Positions 17,858-27,479 of a stretch of DNA of 64,000 nucleotides are shown piece after piece; positions within the stretch are counted from its first letter, which is position 1, and every line of letters starts with the position of its first letter. The position numbers and the translations under genes were made by a program. The notes beneath the pieces were generated by a model that saw only the letters and a program-made list of their open reading frames with translations, was not told where the DNA came from and did no database searches. Origin of the DNA: Bremerella sp. TYQ1 (GTDB taxonomy: Bacteria > Planctomycetota > Planctomycetia > Pirellulales > Pirellulaceae); the NCBI RefSeq assembly GCF_020150455.1, contig NZ_CP083740.1, forward strand, positions 248,001 to 312,000. The letters are read 5' to 3'.

Positions 17858-19561
17858 TTACAGAGCGGTCGGTGCGCCATCGAAGCTAACCATGCGTTGG
17901 AACACGATCATGATTCGATCCAGCAACAAACCGATCACCCCCACGAAACCGCAAGCCACAAACATCTGGGCAAACGTCGCGGATGACCCGTTGTTGAACA
18001 TGTCCCACACAAACTTCCCAAGGCCGGGACTGCTGGAAAGCAGCTCAGCGGCAATCAGCACCATCCAGCCGACCCCCAGCGAGATTCGCAACCCAGTGAA
18101 GATCAACGGCAAAGCGGACGGGATGATGATCTTGGTCAGTCGATCCCAAAGTCCAAGGCGAAGCACACGAGCAACGTTCAGATGATCTTGGTCAATGGCT
18201 GAGACACCGAGGGCGGTATTCACCAACGTTGGCCAAAGCGAACAAAGAGCAACCGTAATTGCCGAGCTTAGAAAGGAAGGTTGAATCCAAGCTTCGTCCG
18301 GCTTAGTGATGAATGCTCCCACAATAAAGAACACAATCGGTAGCCAAACAATCGGCGATACGGGTTTGAACAGCGAGATTAGCGGGGTCATCGAAGCCAT
18401 GAATACCCGGCTCATTCCACAGAAGACACCAATGGGAATGGCGATCGCGGTAGCAATGAAAAACCCGGTAAAGACACACTTGAGACTTGTCCAAATCTGA
18501 TCGAAAAAAGTCGGAGGCTTAGCGAATTCTGACCCTGCGATCGTATTGATTCGTTCGTCGCGCTGAATAATTTGTTGGGCGAGAGCGAACATTTCAGGGC
18601 CAGTCGCGGTAGCGTACTTTCGTTTCAGGTCTTCCATTTCCGATTCTGCTTGCGCGACTTTTTGCTCTCGATTGCCTTCGGTTAGAAGATTGATTCGGGT
18701 TCGGAGGAATTCTGCTTGCTGTCCAGTAGCACTTATTTGCTGACGCAATGCTTCGACTTCCGGCAGCGATTTGCCACGTCGTTCGGATAGTTCGGAACGA
18801 AGCTCTTTAAGGTGCTCGTTTTCCTGGCTCGCCTTTCGTAAGTGTTCGTTAACTAAATGGACGTAGTCTACTTTTTGCTTGTAGTCATCCGCTGGTATCT
18901 TGGCAGCGAGAGCCGTTAATGCTTTCGCGCGTGTCTGCTGATCCTGCTTGTAAGCTTCTTGCTGCTTGGAAACGCCGTCAGAAAGTTTTGATAGGCTAAC
19001 CGAGACGAACTCGGCAGAAAGCCCTTCCACGAAAGCGAACTTCCGGCGAGCTTCGTCCTGAGCGGAAGCGTCCGAAGTATTTAGTTCTTCATTCAGTGTC
19101 TGCCAATCATTTTGGATTGATTTCTTTTTCTTTACGGCATTGTCAGGGATCTTGGAAAGCAGGGTTTCCAGGTGCTTTTCACTTTGATCACTGATTGCCG
19201 TCCACTGTTGGTCGAGTTGCTCGAGCGACTGCTCGGCCGCTGCCAGAGCTTCTTTGCGGCTTTCTCCTGATTGGTGATAGTCGTCGACTTTGGTGTATTC
19301 GCGATTATGGAAGTCGGCAATTCCGTCGTATGCTTCAACCACCTGAGCTGGGGTTGGAACTTCGCCAGCTCTTGTTTTGATGCGTGGTCCGATTTGATCC
19401 CACGCAATCACACATGCGACCATCACGGCGATGGGAATCGCAATGTAGAGTCCGATTTGCTTCAGTTGCTGGCGTGGGTTTTCGCCGTAGCAAAGAAGCA
19501 CGACCGGCTCGAAGACACGGAGCCCGGCGACGTCCAGCATGCGGATGATTTTGTACTTCAT
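17858..19561 (-). CDS. nrtB: Nitrate ABC permease with large periplasmic coiled-coil insert
   Basis: A 567-residue permease, twice the usual NrtB length. Residues 36-55 form the first membrane helix, followed by the usual P-T-P-A-Q-V-V motif at 69-75. The ordinary permease core resumes at about residue 349 ([12 protein letters not shown]...) and runs to the end with five helices. It includes the EAA-like loop ([25 protein letters not shown], then [12 protein letters not shown]) that docks the ATPases. Between them, residues about 76-345 (18.53-19.34 kb) are rich in Glu, Gln, Lys and Ala with heptad-like spacing and no cysteine, and are best read as a long periplasmic coiled coil. The reading frame is open throughout, so this is an insertion and not an artefact of two ORFs. 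Confidence 0.9.
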   Translation of the reverse strand: MKYKIIRMLDVAGLRVFEPVVLLCYGENPRQQLKQIGLYIAIPIAVMVACVIAWDQIGPRIKTRAGEVPTPAQVVEAYDGIADFHNREYTKVDDYHQSGESRKEALAAAEQSLEQLDQQWTAISDQSEKHLETLLSKIPDNAVKKKKSIQNDWQTLNEELNTSDASAQDEARRKFAFVEGLSAEFVSVSLSKLSDGVSKQQEAYKQDQQTRAKALTALAAKIPADDYKQKVDYVHLVNEHLRKASQENEHLKELRSELSERRGKSLPEVEALRQQISATGQQAEFLRTRINLLTEGNREQKVAQAESEMEDLKRKYATATGPEMFALAQQIIQRDERINTIAGSEFAKPPTFFDQIWTSLKCVFTGFFIATAIAIPIGVFCGMSRVFMASMTPLISLFKPVSPIVWLPIVFFIVGAFITKPDEAWIQPSFLSSAITVALCSLWPTLVNTALGVSAIDQDHLNVARVLRLGLWDRLTKIIIPSALPLIFTGLRISLGVGWMVLIAAELLSSSPGLGKFVWDMFNNGSSATFAQMFVACGFVGVIGLLLDRIMIVFQRMVSFDGAPTAL

Positions 19562-19612
19562 GCGATTCTTTCGTGCGTGACTTGTAGTTGAATGACTTAA
19601 TTGGCGGTAACG

Positions 19613-19652
19613 GGCCGGAGGTGGCTTCCGCCTACGCCTCCCCCGGCCACCC
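19613..19652 (-). repeat. GC-rich hairpin in the nrtA-nrtB gap
   Basis: GGCCGG at 19613-19618 pairs with CCGGCC at 19643-19648, with more pairing inside. It lies in the 102-base gap after nrtA. Such hairpins often protect the binding-protein mRNA so that it is made in excess over the permease. No U-run follows. Confidence 0.5.
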
Positions 19653-19663
19653 CACTACGCGAG

Positions 19664-21163
<1,500 letters not shown>

Positions 21164-21277
21164 GCTCGATTCCTAAGATGATTCGGAGAGAAAGTTATGG
21201 GCTACCGATTTGGGGACAGATGCGCTGAGCGGCTTGCGATCATTGCGCACCCTGCTGACGTGAGTGCTGCAATGAAA

Positions 21278-21293
21278 CGCAACGTGTGTGCCA
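21278..21293 (-). promoter_or_regulatory. Sigma-54 (RpoN) promoter of the nitrate operon
   Basis: On the minus strand the sequence is TGGCAC, five bases, then TTGC, with the invariant GG and GC separated by 10 bases. This fits the -24/-12 consensus almost exactly. Transcription would start near 21267, giving a leader of about 104 bases before the nrtA ATG. Confidence 0.7.
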
Positions 21294-21300
21294 AAACAAA

Positions 21301-21488
21301 ATGATCACGTCGTAAACTACTCGCATGAAATGAGTTACGATTGCATTGCACTATCGGTCAGGCAAAACTTTGACCGATCATCACTGCCAGACACGTTGGC
21401 AATTGCGGTAACCATCTAGCGCACTATCTGCGCGGGCGAGCCTTCGAAGCGGTCACATGTGTGCCACCAGCGAACACAACGTGATCAT
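21301..21488. repeat. Two inverted copies of a 10-bp motif, ATGATCACGT
   Basis: ATGATCACGT at 21301-21310 recurs as its exact reverse complement at 21479-21488. Each contains the palindrome TGATCA. They flank the inverted repeat at 21353 and lie at about -38 and -217 relative to the predicted nrtA start site, so they could be paired binding sites. Confidence 0.4.
21353..21378. promoter_or_regulatory. Candidate activator site upstream of the sigma-54 promoter
   Basis: ATCGGTCA, 10 bases, TGACCGAT forms a perfect 8-bp inverted repeat centred near -99 from the predicted nrtA start. That is the usual place for a sigma-54 enhancer. It lies in the 464-base gap shared with the divergent barrel gene, so it could control both. 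Confidence 0.5.
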
Positions 21489-21627
21489 CCGGACCCCCAG
21501 AGGACGTTATTTCCAACATCCTTCCCAAATCGCCTGAAGAACCGATCTTTTAGGCGTCGAAAGCAGCAATACCCCACGAGAACGGTTAACTCACGGACAG
21601 AACCAATCGTTGAAGGAACAACGACCT

Positions 21628-23208
21628 ATGACCCACTCGATGACCACGTGGCTATCCGCGTTTGCGGTTTGCCTCGGTGGGGCGACTCCTTTTGTGCTGC
21701 ATGGCCAGGAAGTAACGCCCCCACAGTCGGCCCTTCTTGAAAATGCGCCGGTAACGCGTATCTCGGACGCCGAGTTCTCACCTTCGGACGCCATTCCGGC
21801 CGTTCCGACCGCGGCAACCTATAACGGTGAGATGGAGTATGCAGACACCGCTGCACAGTTGGGAGCAACTGAATGTTGCGATCCCAAAAAAGTGGCAGAG
21901 CTGAATAAAAAAGCCGCGGCTGCTTACAAGCCGCTCTATTTCGACAACGATTTCACCTATCTATGCGATCCATGCTACGACGGGTGCTTGCTGGGGGAAG
22001 ATCTCAAGCGGTTGTGTGTCGGCAATTGTGGTGTGCTCGATATCGGTGGTGAGTACCGAGCTCGATACCATCACGAGCAAAACATGAAACCATTTCTGAA
22101 CGGAGTGGACGACGACTTCCTGCTGCATCGACTTCGTTTGTACGCTAACTACGAAGTCAACGAAAACATTCGCATCTACGGCGAAATGCTGCACGCGGTG
22201 AGTCAGTACGAAAGTGCCCCACCTCGCCCAATTGACGAAAACTATTGGGAACTGCAGAACCTGTTTATCGACGGTAAGCTTCTTGATACGTGCAATGGAA
22301 CATTGACGGCACGCGTCGGTCGCCAGGAATTGTTATACGGCAGTCAGCGTTTGGTCTCGCCACTCGACTGGGCGAACATTCGTCGACGTTTTGACGGTGT
22401 AAAGCTCTTTTACCGTGGTGATGCTTGGGATATCGACGGTTTTCTGACACGTCCGATCCGCAAAGACACCTACGATTGGGATTCGACCAACCAAGATCAG
22501 TCGTTCTACGGAATTTATTCTACGTACAAGAAGAGTGACCTCGGTAAGATCGACCTCTACTGGCTTGGCTACGAAAACAACGATTCGCCGTTTCGTTACC
22601 AAACCCTCGGCAGCCGCTTGGTTGGTGAGAAGAGCTTTTTGCTGTACGAATTGGAAGGGGCATTCCAGACTGGGGAATTCCAAGGAGCGGATCACGACGC
22701 GGGGTTCTTCACCATTGGTATGGGACACCAGTTCAATGAAATGGCATGGAAACCGAAAGTCATGGTTTATTATGACTGGGCTTCTGGTGATTCGATCACA
22801 GGCAATGGCTTCGATCAACTGTTTCCGCTTGGCCACGCCTACCTTGGTTGGATGGACTTGTTCGCACGACGAAATATCGAGGACTTCAATGTTCAGCTGA
22901 CTGCAAAGCCGTGCGATGCTTGGACATTGATCGCCTGGTATCACGTGTTCAATCGACAAGATACCGACGACGTCCCATACACGGTCGTTAATGCTCCGTA
23001 CCCGAACACGACACCCGATGGCTCGCGTTATCTCGGTCAGGAAATCGATTTCCTCGCCAAGTGTCAATTGACGCCACGCTCGGACATTATTTTCGGCTAC
23101 TCACACTTCTTCACCGGATCGTACTTCCAGGATCAGCATGCCTTGAATCCTGCGGTATTTGACGGCGATGCCGACTTCTTTTGGACCCAGTTCACGCTGC
23201 GGTTCTAA
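21628..23208 (+). CDS. Outer-membrane barrel, alginate-export-like family, candidate nitrate porin
   Basis: The ATG at 21628 has AAGGA about 10 bases upstream and opens a signal peptide (TTWLSAFAVCLGGATPFVLHG); the in-frame TTG at 21610 is less likely. Residues about 130-526 look like the alginate-export (AlgE-like) barrel family: GGEYRARYHHE, FLLHRLRLYANYEVNENIRIYGEM, ARVGRQELLYGSQRLVSPLDW, FDGVKLFYRG, repeated Y/F-rich strands and a terminal phenylalanine (FTLRF) as in many outer-membrane barrels. Before the barrel there is a short cysteine-containing stretch (LCDPCYDGCLLG). Alginate export is not indicated by context. Its position diverging from nrtA suggests a channel for nitrate or another anion (inference). 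Confidence 0.87.
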   Translation: MTHSMTTWLSAFAVCLGGATPFVLHGQEVTPPQSALLENAPVTRISDAEFSPSDAIPAVPTAATYNGEMEYADTAAQLGATECCDPKKVAELNKKAAAAYKPLYFDNDFTYLCDPCYDGCLLGEDLKRLCVGNCGVLDIGGEYRARYHHEQNMKPFLNGVDDDFLLHRLRLYANYEVNENIRIYGEMLHAVSQYESAPPRPIDENYWELQNLFIDGKLLDTCNGTLTARVGRQELLYGSQRLVSPLDWANIRRRFDGVKLFYRGDAWDIDGFLTRPIRKDTYDWDSTNQDQSFYGIYSTYKKSDLGKIDLYWLGYENNDSPFRYQTLGSRLVGEKSFLLYELEGAFQTGEFQGADHDAGFFTIGMGHQFNEMAWKPKVMVYYDWASGDSITGNGFDQLFPLGHAYLGWMDLFARRNIEDFNVQLTAKPCDAWTLIAWYHVFNRQDTDDVPYTVVNAPYPNTTPDGSRYLGQEIDFLAKCQLTPRSDIIFGYSHFFTGSYFQDQHALNPAVFDGDADFFWTQFTLRF

Positions 23209-23238
23209 GAATTCGTAGAAACTCCAGAGCGTCCCAAT

Positions 23239-23271
23239 AAGGGATGGCGATCTATTCGCCATCCCTTTTTT
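23239..23271 (+). terminator. Rho-independent terminator
   Basis: A perfect 12-bp stem (23239-23250 with 23256-23267) has a 5-base loop and a T-run, 30 bases past the stop of the barrel gene. It isolates that gene from the two-component genes. Confidence 0.95.
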
Positions 23272-23409
23272 CGTGCCTAAAAAGAGCGCAGTCACCGCTC
23301 GGGAAAATAGATGTCGCATAAAATAACGCGATTAATCGGAAATAATCGGAGTTCTAAGTGTTGTGATAATAGAGAGATAGAGCGTGGGCACGGCAATCCA
23401 CGGCTGTGC

Positions 23410-23425
23410 TGGTATATCAATTGCA
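23410..23425 (+). promoter_or_regulatory. Possible sigma-54-like promoter before the response regulator
   Basis: TGG, then ten bases from the GG, then GC inside TTGCA gives the correct GG-N10-GC spacing. The -24 part (TGGTAT) is a poor match. The start site would fall near 23436, right at the GTG used as the longest start, so either the mRNA is leaderless, the true start is further in, or this is chance. Confidence 0.3.
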
Positions 23426-23436
23426 TGCATGCCTAA

Positions 23437-24981
23437 GTGTCTGCTGAGTTGGAAAGGCGGAACCTCTCTGTTTTCAACAAACATCACAACACATTGACAA
23501 CGCAAAACTATCTTGGGACGAAACGTGAGCGTCGCGTGCTGGTGATCGACGATGATCCCAGCGTGGCGTCAGTCGTGACAACGGCATTGAGCCACGACGG
23601 TATCCGCGTACAACACGCGGAGAACGGAACCACTGGATTGCAACAGCTTGTCCAGTTCCGCCCTGACGTACTGATTCTGGATCACCTTTTGCCAGATGGT
23701 GAAGGGTTACAAATCTTGGGACGCGTCAATCGAATTGATGCTCGCTTGCCCGTGCTTTTCGTTACTGCGCGTAGTTGCAGTGATCTTGCCATTGAAGCGA
23801 TGAAGCATGGCGCGTTCGACTTTCTTGCAAAGCCACTTCAACTGGAGAAAGTCGCAGAGAAGACACAACAGGCTTTGGAGAGTCGGCAACTGATGTTGAT
23901 GCCGGTTCAGCTTCCTTCCCAGGTCGATCCCATGATCGATGGAGCAGACCATCTCATTGGCCAATGCCAGGAGATGCAAGAGGTTTACAAAGCCATCGGT
24001 CGAGCAGCGGCTCACGACGTACCAGTTTTGATTGAAGGAGAGATCGGAACTGGGAAAGAGCTTGTCGCTCGCGCAATCTACCAGCATGGTCGACGCAAAG
24101 ATCGTCCTTTCATGAAGGTCGTTTGCAGCGACTTTAGTGCCGAATGGCTTGAAAGTGAGTTGTTTGGGCATGAACCGAATTCACTTGCGGGCGCCGCCGA
24201 ACGTCGAATCGGCAAAATCGAACAATGCCACGGGGGGACCGTCCTGCTTGAAGGGATCTCGGCCATTCCTCAGGCAGTGCAAAGCAAACTGGTTCGCTTC
24301 ATTCAAGACAAGTCCTTCGAGAGAGTAGGAGGCCAGGAAGCAGTCCAGGTCAATACGACTCTCATCTTCACGTCGAATAAGAACACCGAGCGTTTGACGG
24401 CTGAAGGGATGATTCGACACGACTTGTTTTACCTTCTCAATGCATTCATGATCCGCATACCTCCTTTGCGAGAACGGGGTGCCGATTTACCAAAGCTGGT
24501 TGATCACTTTGTGGGGCAATTCTGTCGGGTCGAACGAATCGTACAAACCGGTGCCGTTAGGACCTCTCCTGAAGCATTGCGTTTGCTGTCGGACTATCCT
24601 TGGCCAGGCAACGTTGCTGAACTTCGAAGCGTTTTACGCCGAGCTTTGATTGAGTCGCGAGGTACGGTAATCGCAGGCGATTATCTTCGCAACGCACTAC
24701 GGGATATGCCGAGAAGCGAGGAAGGGCTTGAGACCAAGATTCTTTCGACGCATGTGTGCGATTGGGAGGATTTCATTCAGGAAAAGATCGAAGCTGGCTC
24801 AAACGATCTTTATTCTGATTCCGTGATGGAAATGGAGCGTCACGTTCTAACCATTATTCTACGTAAGACGTCTGGTAATCAGGCCAAGGCGGCCCGTATG
24901 CTGGGGATTACACGAACCAGTCTCCGCAAGAAGATCCACTATCTTGGACTGGCAATCGAGGAATTCGTGAGTACGGTTTAA
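23437..24981 (+). CDS. NtrC-family response regulator with degenerate AAA+ domain
   Basis: 514 residues from a GTG. The exact start is uncertain because there is no ATG before the receiver. Receiver 33-150 has the phosphoacceptor Asp82 (LILDHLLPDGEG) and Lys132. AAA+ domain about 172-400: Walker A GEIGTGKE is intact. The GAFTGA loop that contacts sigma-54 reads NSLAGA (248-253), the Walker B DE is EG (272-273), and the second arginine finger is Leu (RHDLFYLLN). A Fis-type HTH closes the protein (NQAKAARMLGITRTSLRKKI). It probably binds DNA but is unlikely to hydrolyse ATP or remodel sigma-54 normally. The sensor kinase gene follows 4 bases later. Confidence 0.92.
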   Translation: MSAELERRNLSVFNKHHNTLTTQNYLGTKRERRVLVIDDDPSVASVVTTALSHDGIRVQHAENGTTGLQQLVQFRPDVLILDHLLPDGEGLQILGRVNRIDARLPVLFVTARSCSDLAIEAMKHGAFDFLAKPLQLEKVAEKTQQALESRQLMLMPVQLPSQVDPMIDGADHLIGQCQEMQEVYKAIGRAAAHDVPVLIEGEIGTGKELVARAIYQHGRRKDRPFMKVVCSDFSAEWLESELFGHEPNSLAGAAERRIGKIEQCHGGTVLLEGISAIPQAVQSKLVRFIQDKSFERVGGQEAVQVNTTLIFTSNKNTERLTAEGMIRHDLFYLLNAFMIRIPPLRERGADLPKLVDHFVGQFCRVERIVQTGAVRTSPEALRLLSDYPWPGNVAELRSVLRRALIESRGTVIAGDYLRNALRDMPRSEEGLETKILSTHVCDWEDFIQEKIEAGSNDLYSDSVMEMERHVLTIILRKTSGNQAKAARMLGITRTSLRKKIHYLGLAIEEFVSTV

Positions 24982-24985
24982 GTCT

Positions 24986-27250
24986 ATGGTCAAACAGGGG
25001 GAATCGATTCCCACTGCCCGGTCTTCTTCTAATCGATTGACCATTCTCTACGTTCTGGCGCTTAGTGCTGTTGCGCTTTTAACTTTGTTAGGGCAAGGGC
25101 TTGTTCAACATAGTATCGAGCGGCAGTTGAGTGATTCGACGGTCATTAACGTGGCTGGTCGGCAGCGTATGCTGAGTCAAAAAATTACAAAGCTGGCTCT
25201 GCAAATCAGTTCGACAGAAGATCCGTACAAAAGCTCGGAGCAACGCCAAGAGTTGCGAGAGTCATTGAGCCTGTGGGAGAAATGCCATCGCGGTCTTCAA
25301 GATGGCAACGAGGCGTTAGGCTTGCCTGGCAATAATAGCGAAACGGTTACGCAACTATATGCCGAGCTTGAGCCTGACTTTCTGGCAATACAGTCTGCGG
25401 CGCTGAAAATCTTAGATGAGCAAGGTGATGAAAACGCCGAAGCCGTTGTCGACGCATCTCTCCAAGAGATTCTGTCGCACGAAGGTCAATTTCTCGCGGG
25501 CATGGACGAGATTGTTTACGTCTACGACCAGGAAGCGGAAAGCCGCGTTGCAAGCCTTCGTAGTATCGAACATGGCTTGCTGATCGTCACGCTGATGGTG
25601 CTGCTGTTCGAAGGGTTATTCATCTTTCGACCTGCCGTCGGTCAAATCCAACGCATGGTCACCCGCTTACGAGAAAACGCCGATGCTTTGGAGCTTGCGA
25701 AAAACTCCGCCGAGGCCGCCAACCAAGAGAAGACTCGTTTTTTAGCGAAGATGAGCCACGAACTTCGAACCCCTATGAACGCGATTCTTGGGCTTTCGGA
25801 GGTTCTGCTACGAGGACGCTTGATCGATAACCAGAAGAAGCTTCTCAACACGATTCATGATTCGGCCCAGTCATTGATGGGGCTTCTCACCGATCTATTG
25901 GATATGTCGAAGTTGGAAGTGAATACTGACTTGAAACTTCGACAAGATCCTTTAAACCCGCGGGATACGATCAGTAAAGTCGTTGAGATGTTTATTCATC
26001 AGGCTGAAACACGCGGCTTGGAGTTGAACCTTTCGACCACGAAGGATCTCGATGTTTGGGTGTTGGGCGATGAAAATCGGCTGAGGCAAGTCCTCGTCAA
26101 TTTGATTCAAAATGCACTTAAATTCACACCTACAGGCAAAATTTCGGTCGAGACGGAAGTACAGCGACATCATGCGCACGAGGTCGTAGTCAGCATTTCC
26201 GTGACCGATACTGGTCCTGGGATTTCAGCCGAAGATCAGGCGACGATTTTCGAGCCATTCAAGCAAGCCGAACGGGATCGTGGAAAGCATGGTGGAGCGG
26301 GACTGGGACTGAGTATTGCCTATCGCCTCGTTCAAGCGATGAATGGCCAGGTCCGATTGGTCAGCCAATTGGGAACTGGGACGACATTCATCGTGGAGAT
26401 ACCATTCGCGAGATCCTTCGATCACGTCGACCAAGAGGATCAATGGCGACACGACAAGTCAGCGCCGGCCGAAGTCATACCTACGCTATCCAAGGCGAAA
26501 TTGCTTGTCGTCGAAGATGTCGAGGCAAACCGGTTGGTTATCGGCTCGATGTTGGAAGAGCTAGGAGTACCCTATCGAACGGCCGAGTCGATCGAAACGG
26601 GACTGGAGTGTTTAAATGAAGTTTGGCCTGACTTAATCCTGCTTGACTTGGAACTACCGGATGGAACTGGATTCGATTTCTTTCAGGACTTGATTGCCCA
26701 GTGTGTTGCCGTTGATCGAAACCGTCCCCTAGTGATTGCATTGACTGCTCACGCGACCGAAGAATTTCGTGAAAAAACAGAATTGGCAGGCATGGATGGA
26801 TTCCTTACGAAACCGGTCACACTGGAAGGCGTACGTTCCATTCTTGCCATGCTGCAGGGAGGACAAGGGGGTACAGGTGAATGGGAGCCAAAGCCGCATA
26901 GTGCTGTCGGTCCAGCACCAACAACTTCTTTTCGAGATAACCCTCTCGCATCGTACCCTGAAGAACTAAGGATGCGTCTTCTAACTCTTTACATTGAAAA
27001 CTATCAGCAGCAATATCGTGATTTGTTAGCTGCCAAAGAATCGGTTTCTCCGAAAGAGTTTTCGTTTGCTGCGCATAAGCTACTTGGGATGGCTACAAAC
27101 TTTGGTATGAATCAAGCGGTGAGTATTTTGCGAGAGTTAGACAACGAGCAGATCGACCTGAGCGATCCCGCGATTCCAGAGCAATTGGAAAAGCTGCTCG
27201 TTTGTCTGGATCAGCTTGCGGAGCTTGCAAGTCGAGAAACATCCACCTGA
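24986..27250 (+). CDS. Hybrid histidine kinase with NarX/PilJ-type nitrate-sensor-like domain
   Basis: 754 residues. TM helices are at 18-37 and 197-216. The periplasmic four-helix sensor between them starts with INVAGRQRMLSQK (54-66), which resembles the P-box of NarX/NarQ (IN.AG..RM) and the PilJ N-terminal domain. Then come a short coiled linker, HisKA with His258 (MSHELRTPMNAILG), and HATPase with N-box (NLIQNALKF) and G-boxes DTGPGIS and GGAGLGLSIA. A receiver at 504-625 carries Asp554, and an Hpt-like helical domain has His697 (AAHKLLGMATNFG). It is therefore a His-Asp-His relay able to phosphorylate the upstream regulator. Nitrate as the ligand is inferred from the P-box and the adjoining nrt operon. 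Confidence 0.93.
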   Translation: MVKQGESIPTARSSSNRLTILYVLALSAVALLTLLGQGLVQHSIERQLSDSTVINVAGRQRMLSQKITKLALQISSTEDPYKSSEQRQELRESLSLWEKCHRGLQDGNEALGLPGNNSETVTQLYAELEPDFLAIQSAALKILDEQGDENAEAVVDASLQEILSHEGQFLAGMDEIVYVYDQEAESRVASLRSIEHGLLIVTLMVLLFEGLFIFRPAVGQIQRMVTRLRENADALELAKNSAEAANQEKTRFLAKMSHELRTPMNAILGLSEVLLRGRLIDNQKKLLNTIHDSAQSLMGLLTDLLDMSKLEVNTDLKLRQDPLNPRDTISKVVEMFIHQAETRGLELNLSTTKDLDVWVLGDENRLRQVLVNLIQNALKFTPTGKISVETEVQRHHAHEVVVSISVTDTGPGISAEDQATIFEPFKQAERDRGKHGGAGLGLSIAYRLVQAMNGQVRLVSQLGTGTTFIVEIPFARSFDHVDQEDQWRHDKSAPAEVIPTLSKAKLLVVEDVEANRLVIGSMLEELGVPYRTAESIETGLECLNEVWPDLILLDLELPDGTGFDFFQDLIAQCVAVDRNRPLVIALTAHATEEFREKTELAGMDGFLTKPVTLEGVRSILAMLQGGQGGTGEWEPKPHSAVGPAPTTSFRDNPLASYPEELRMRLLTLYIENYQQQYRDLLAAKESVSPKEFSFAAHKLLGMATNFGMNQAVSILRELDNEQIDLSDPAIPEQLEKLLVCLDQLAELASRETST

Positions 27251-27359
27251 TCTCTTCCACCGATCCAAAAAATTCAGTAGTGGCTTTGTCAAAATTGTAT
27301 TTAAATGCCGCGAACTGTTAGTTCAGAGACAAGGCCGTTAAGAATTTGCGAGCAATTAG

Positions 27360-27388
27360 TTGACACTCGGCGTCGGTAACGCTGAAAT
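27360..27388 (+). promoter_or_regulatory. Housekeeping-type promoter before the cytochrome gene
   Basis: TTGACA (27360-27365) is a perfect -35. After 17 bases comes TGAAAT (27383-27388), a moderate -10. It would give a leader of about 85 bases. Confidence 0.45.
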
Positions 27389-27479
27389 ATCCCCATAACG
27401 ATTTCTTCGCGGGCAATAACCAACTCACCCCTGCTCCGCGTTCGTTTCGCCTTCCTCCTTTTCACAATTGGCATTACGC

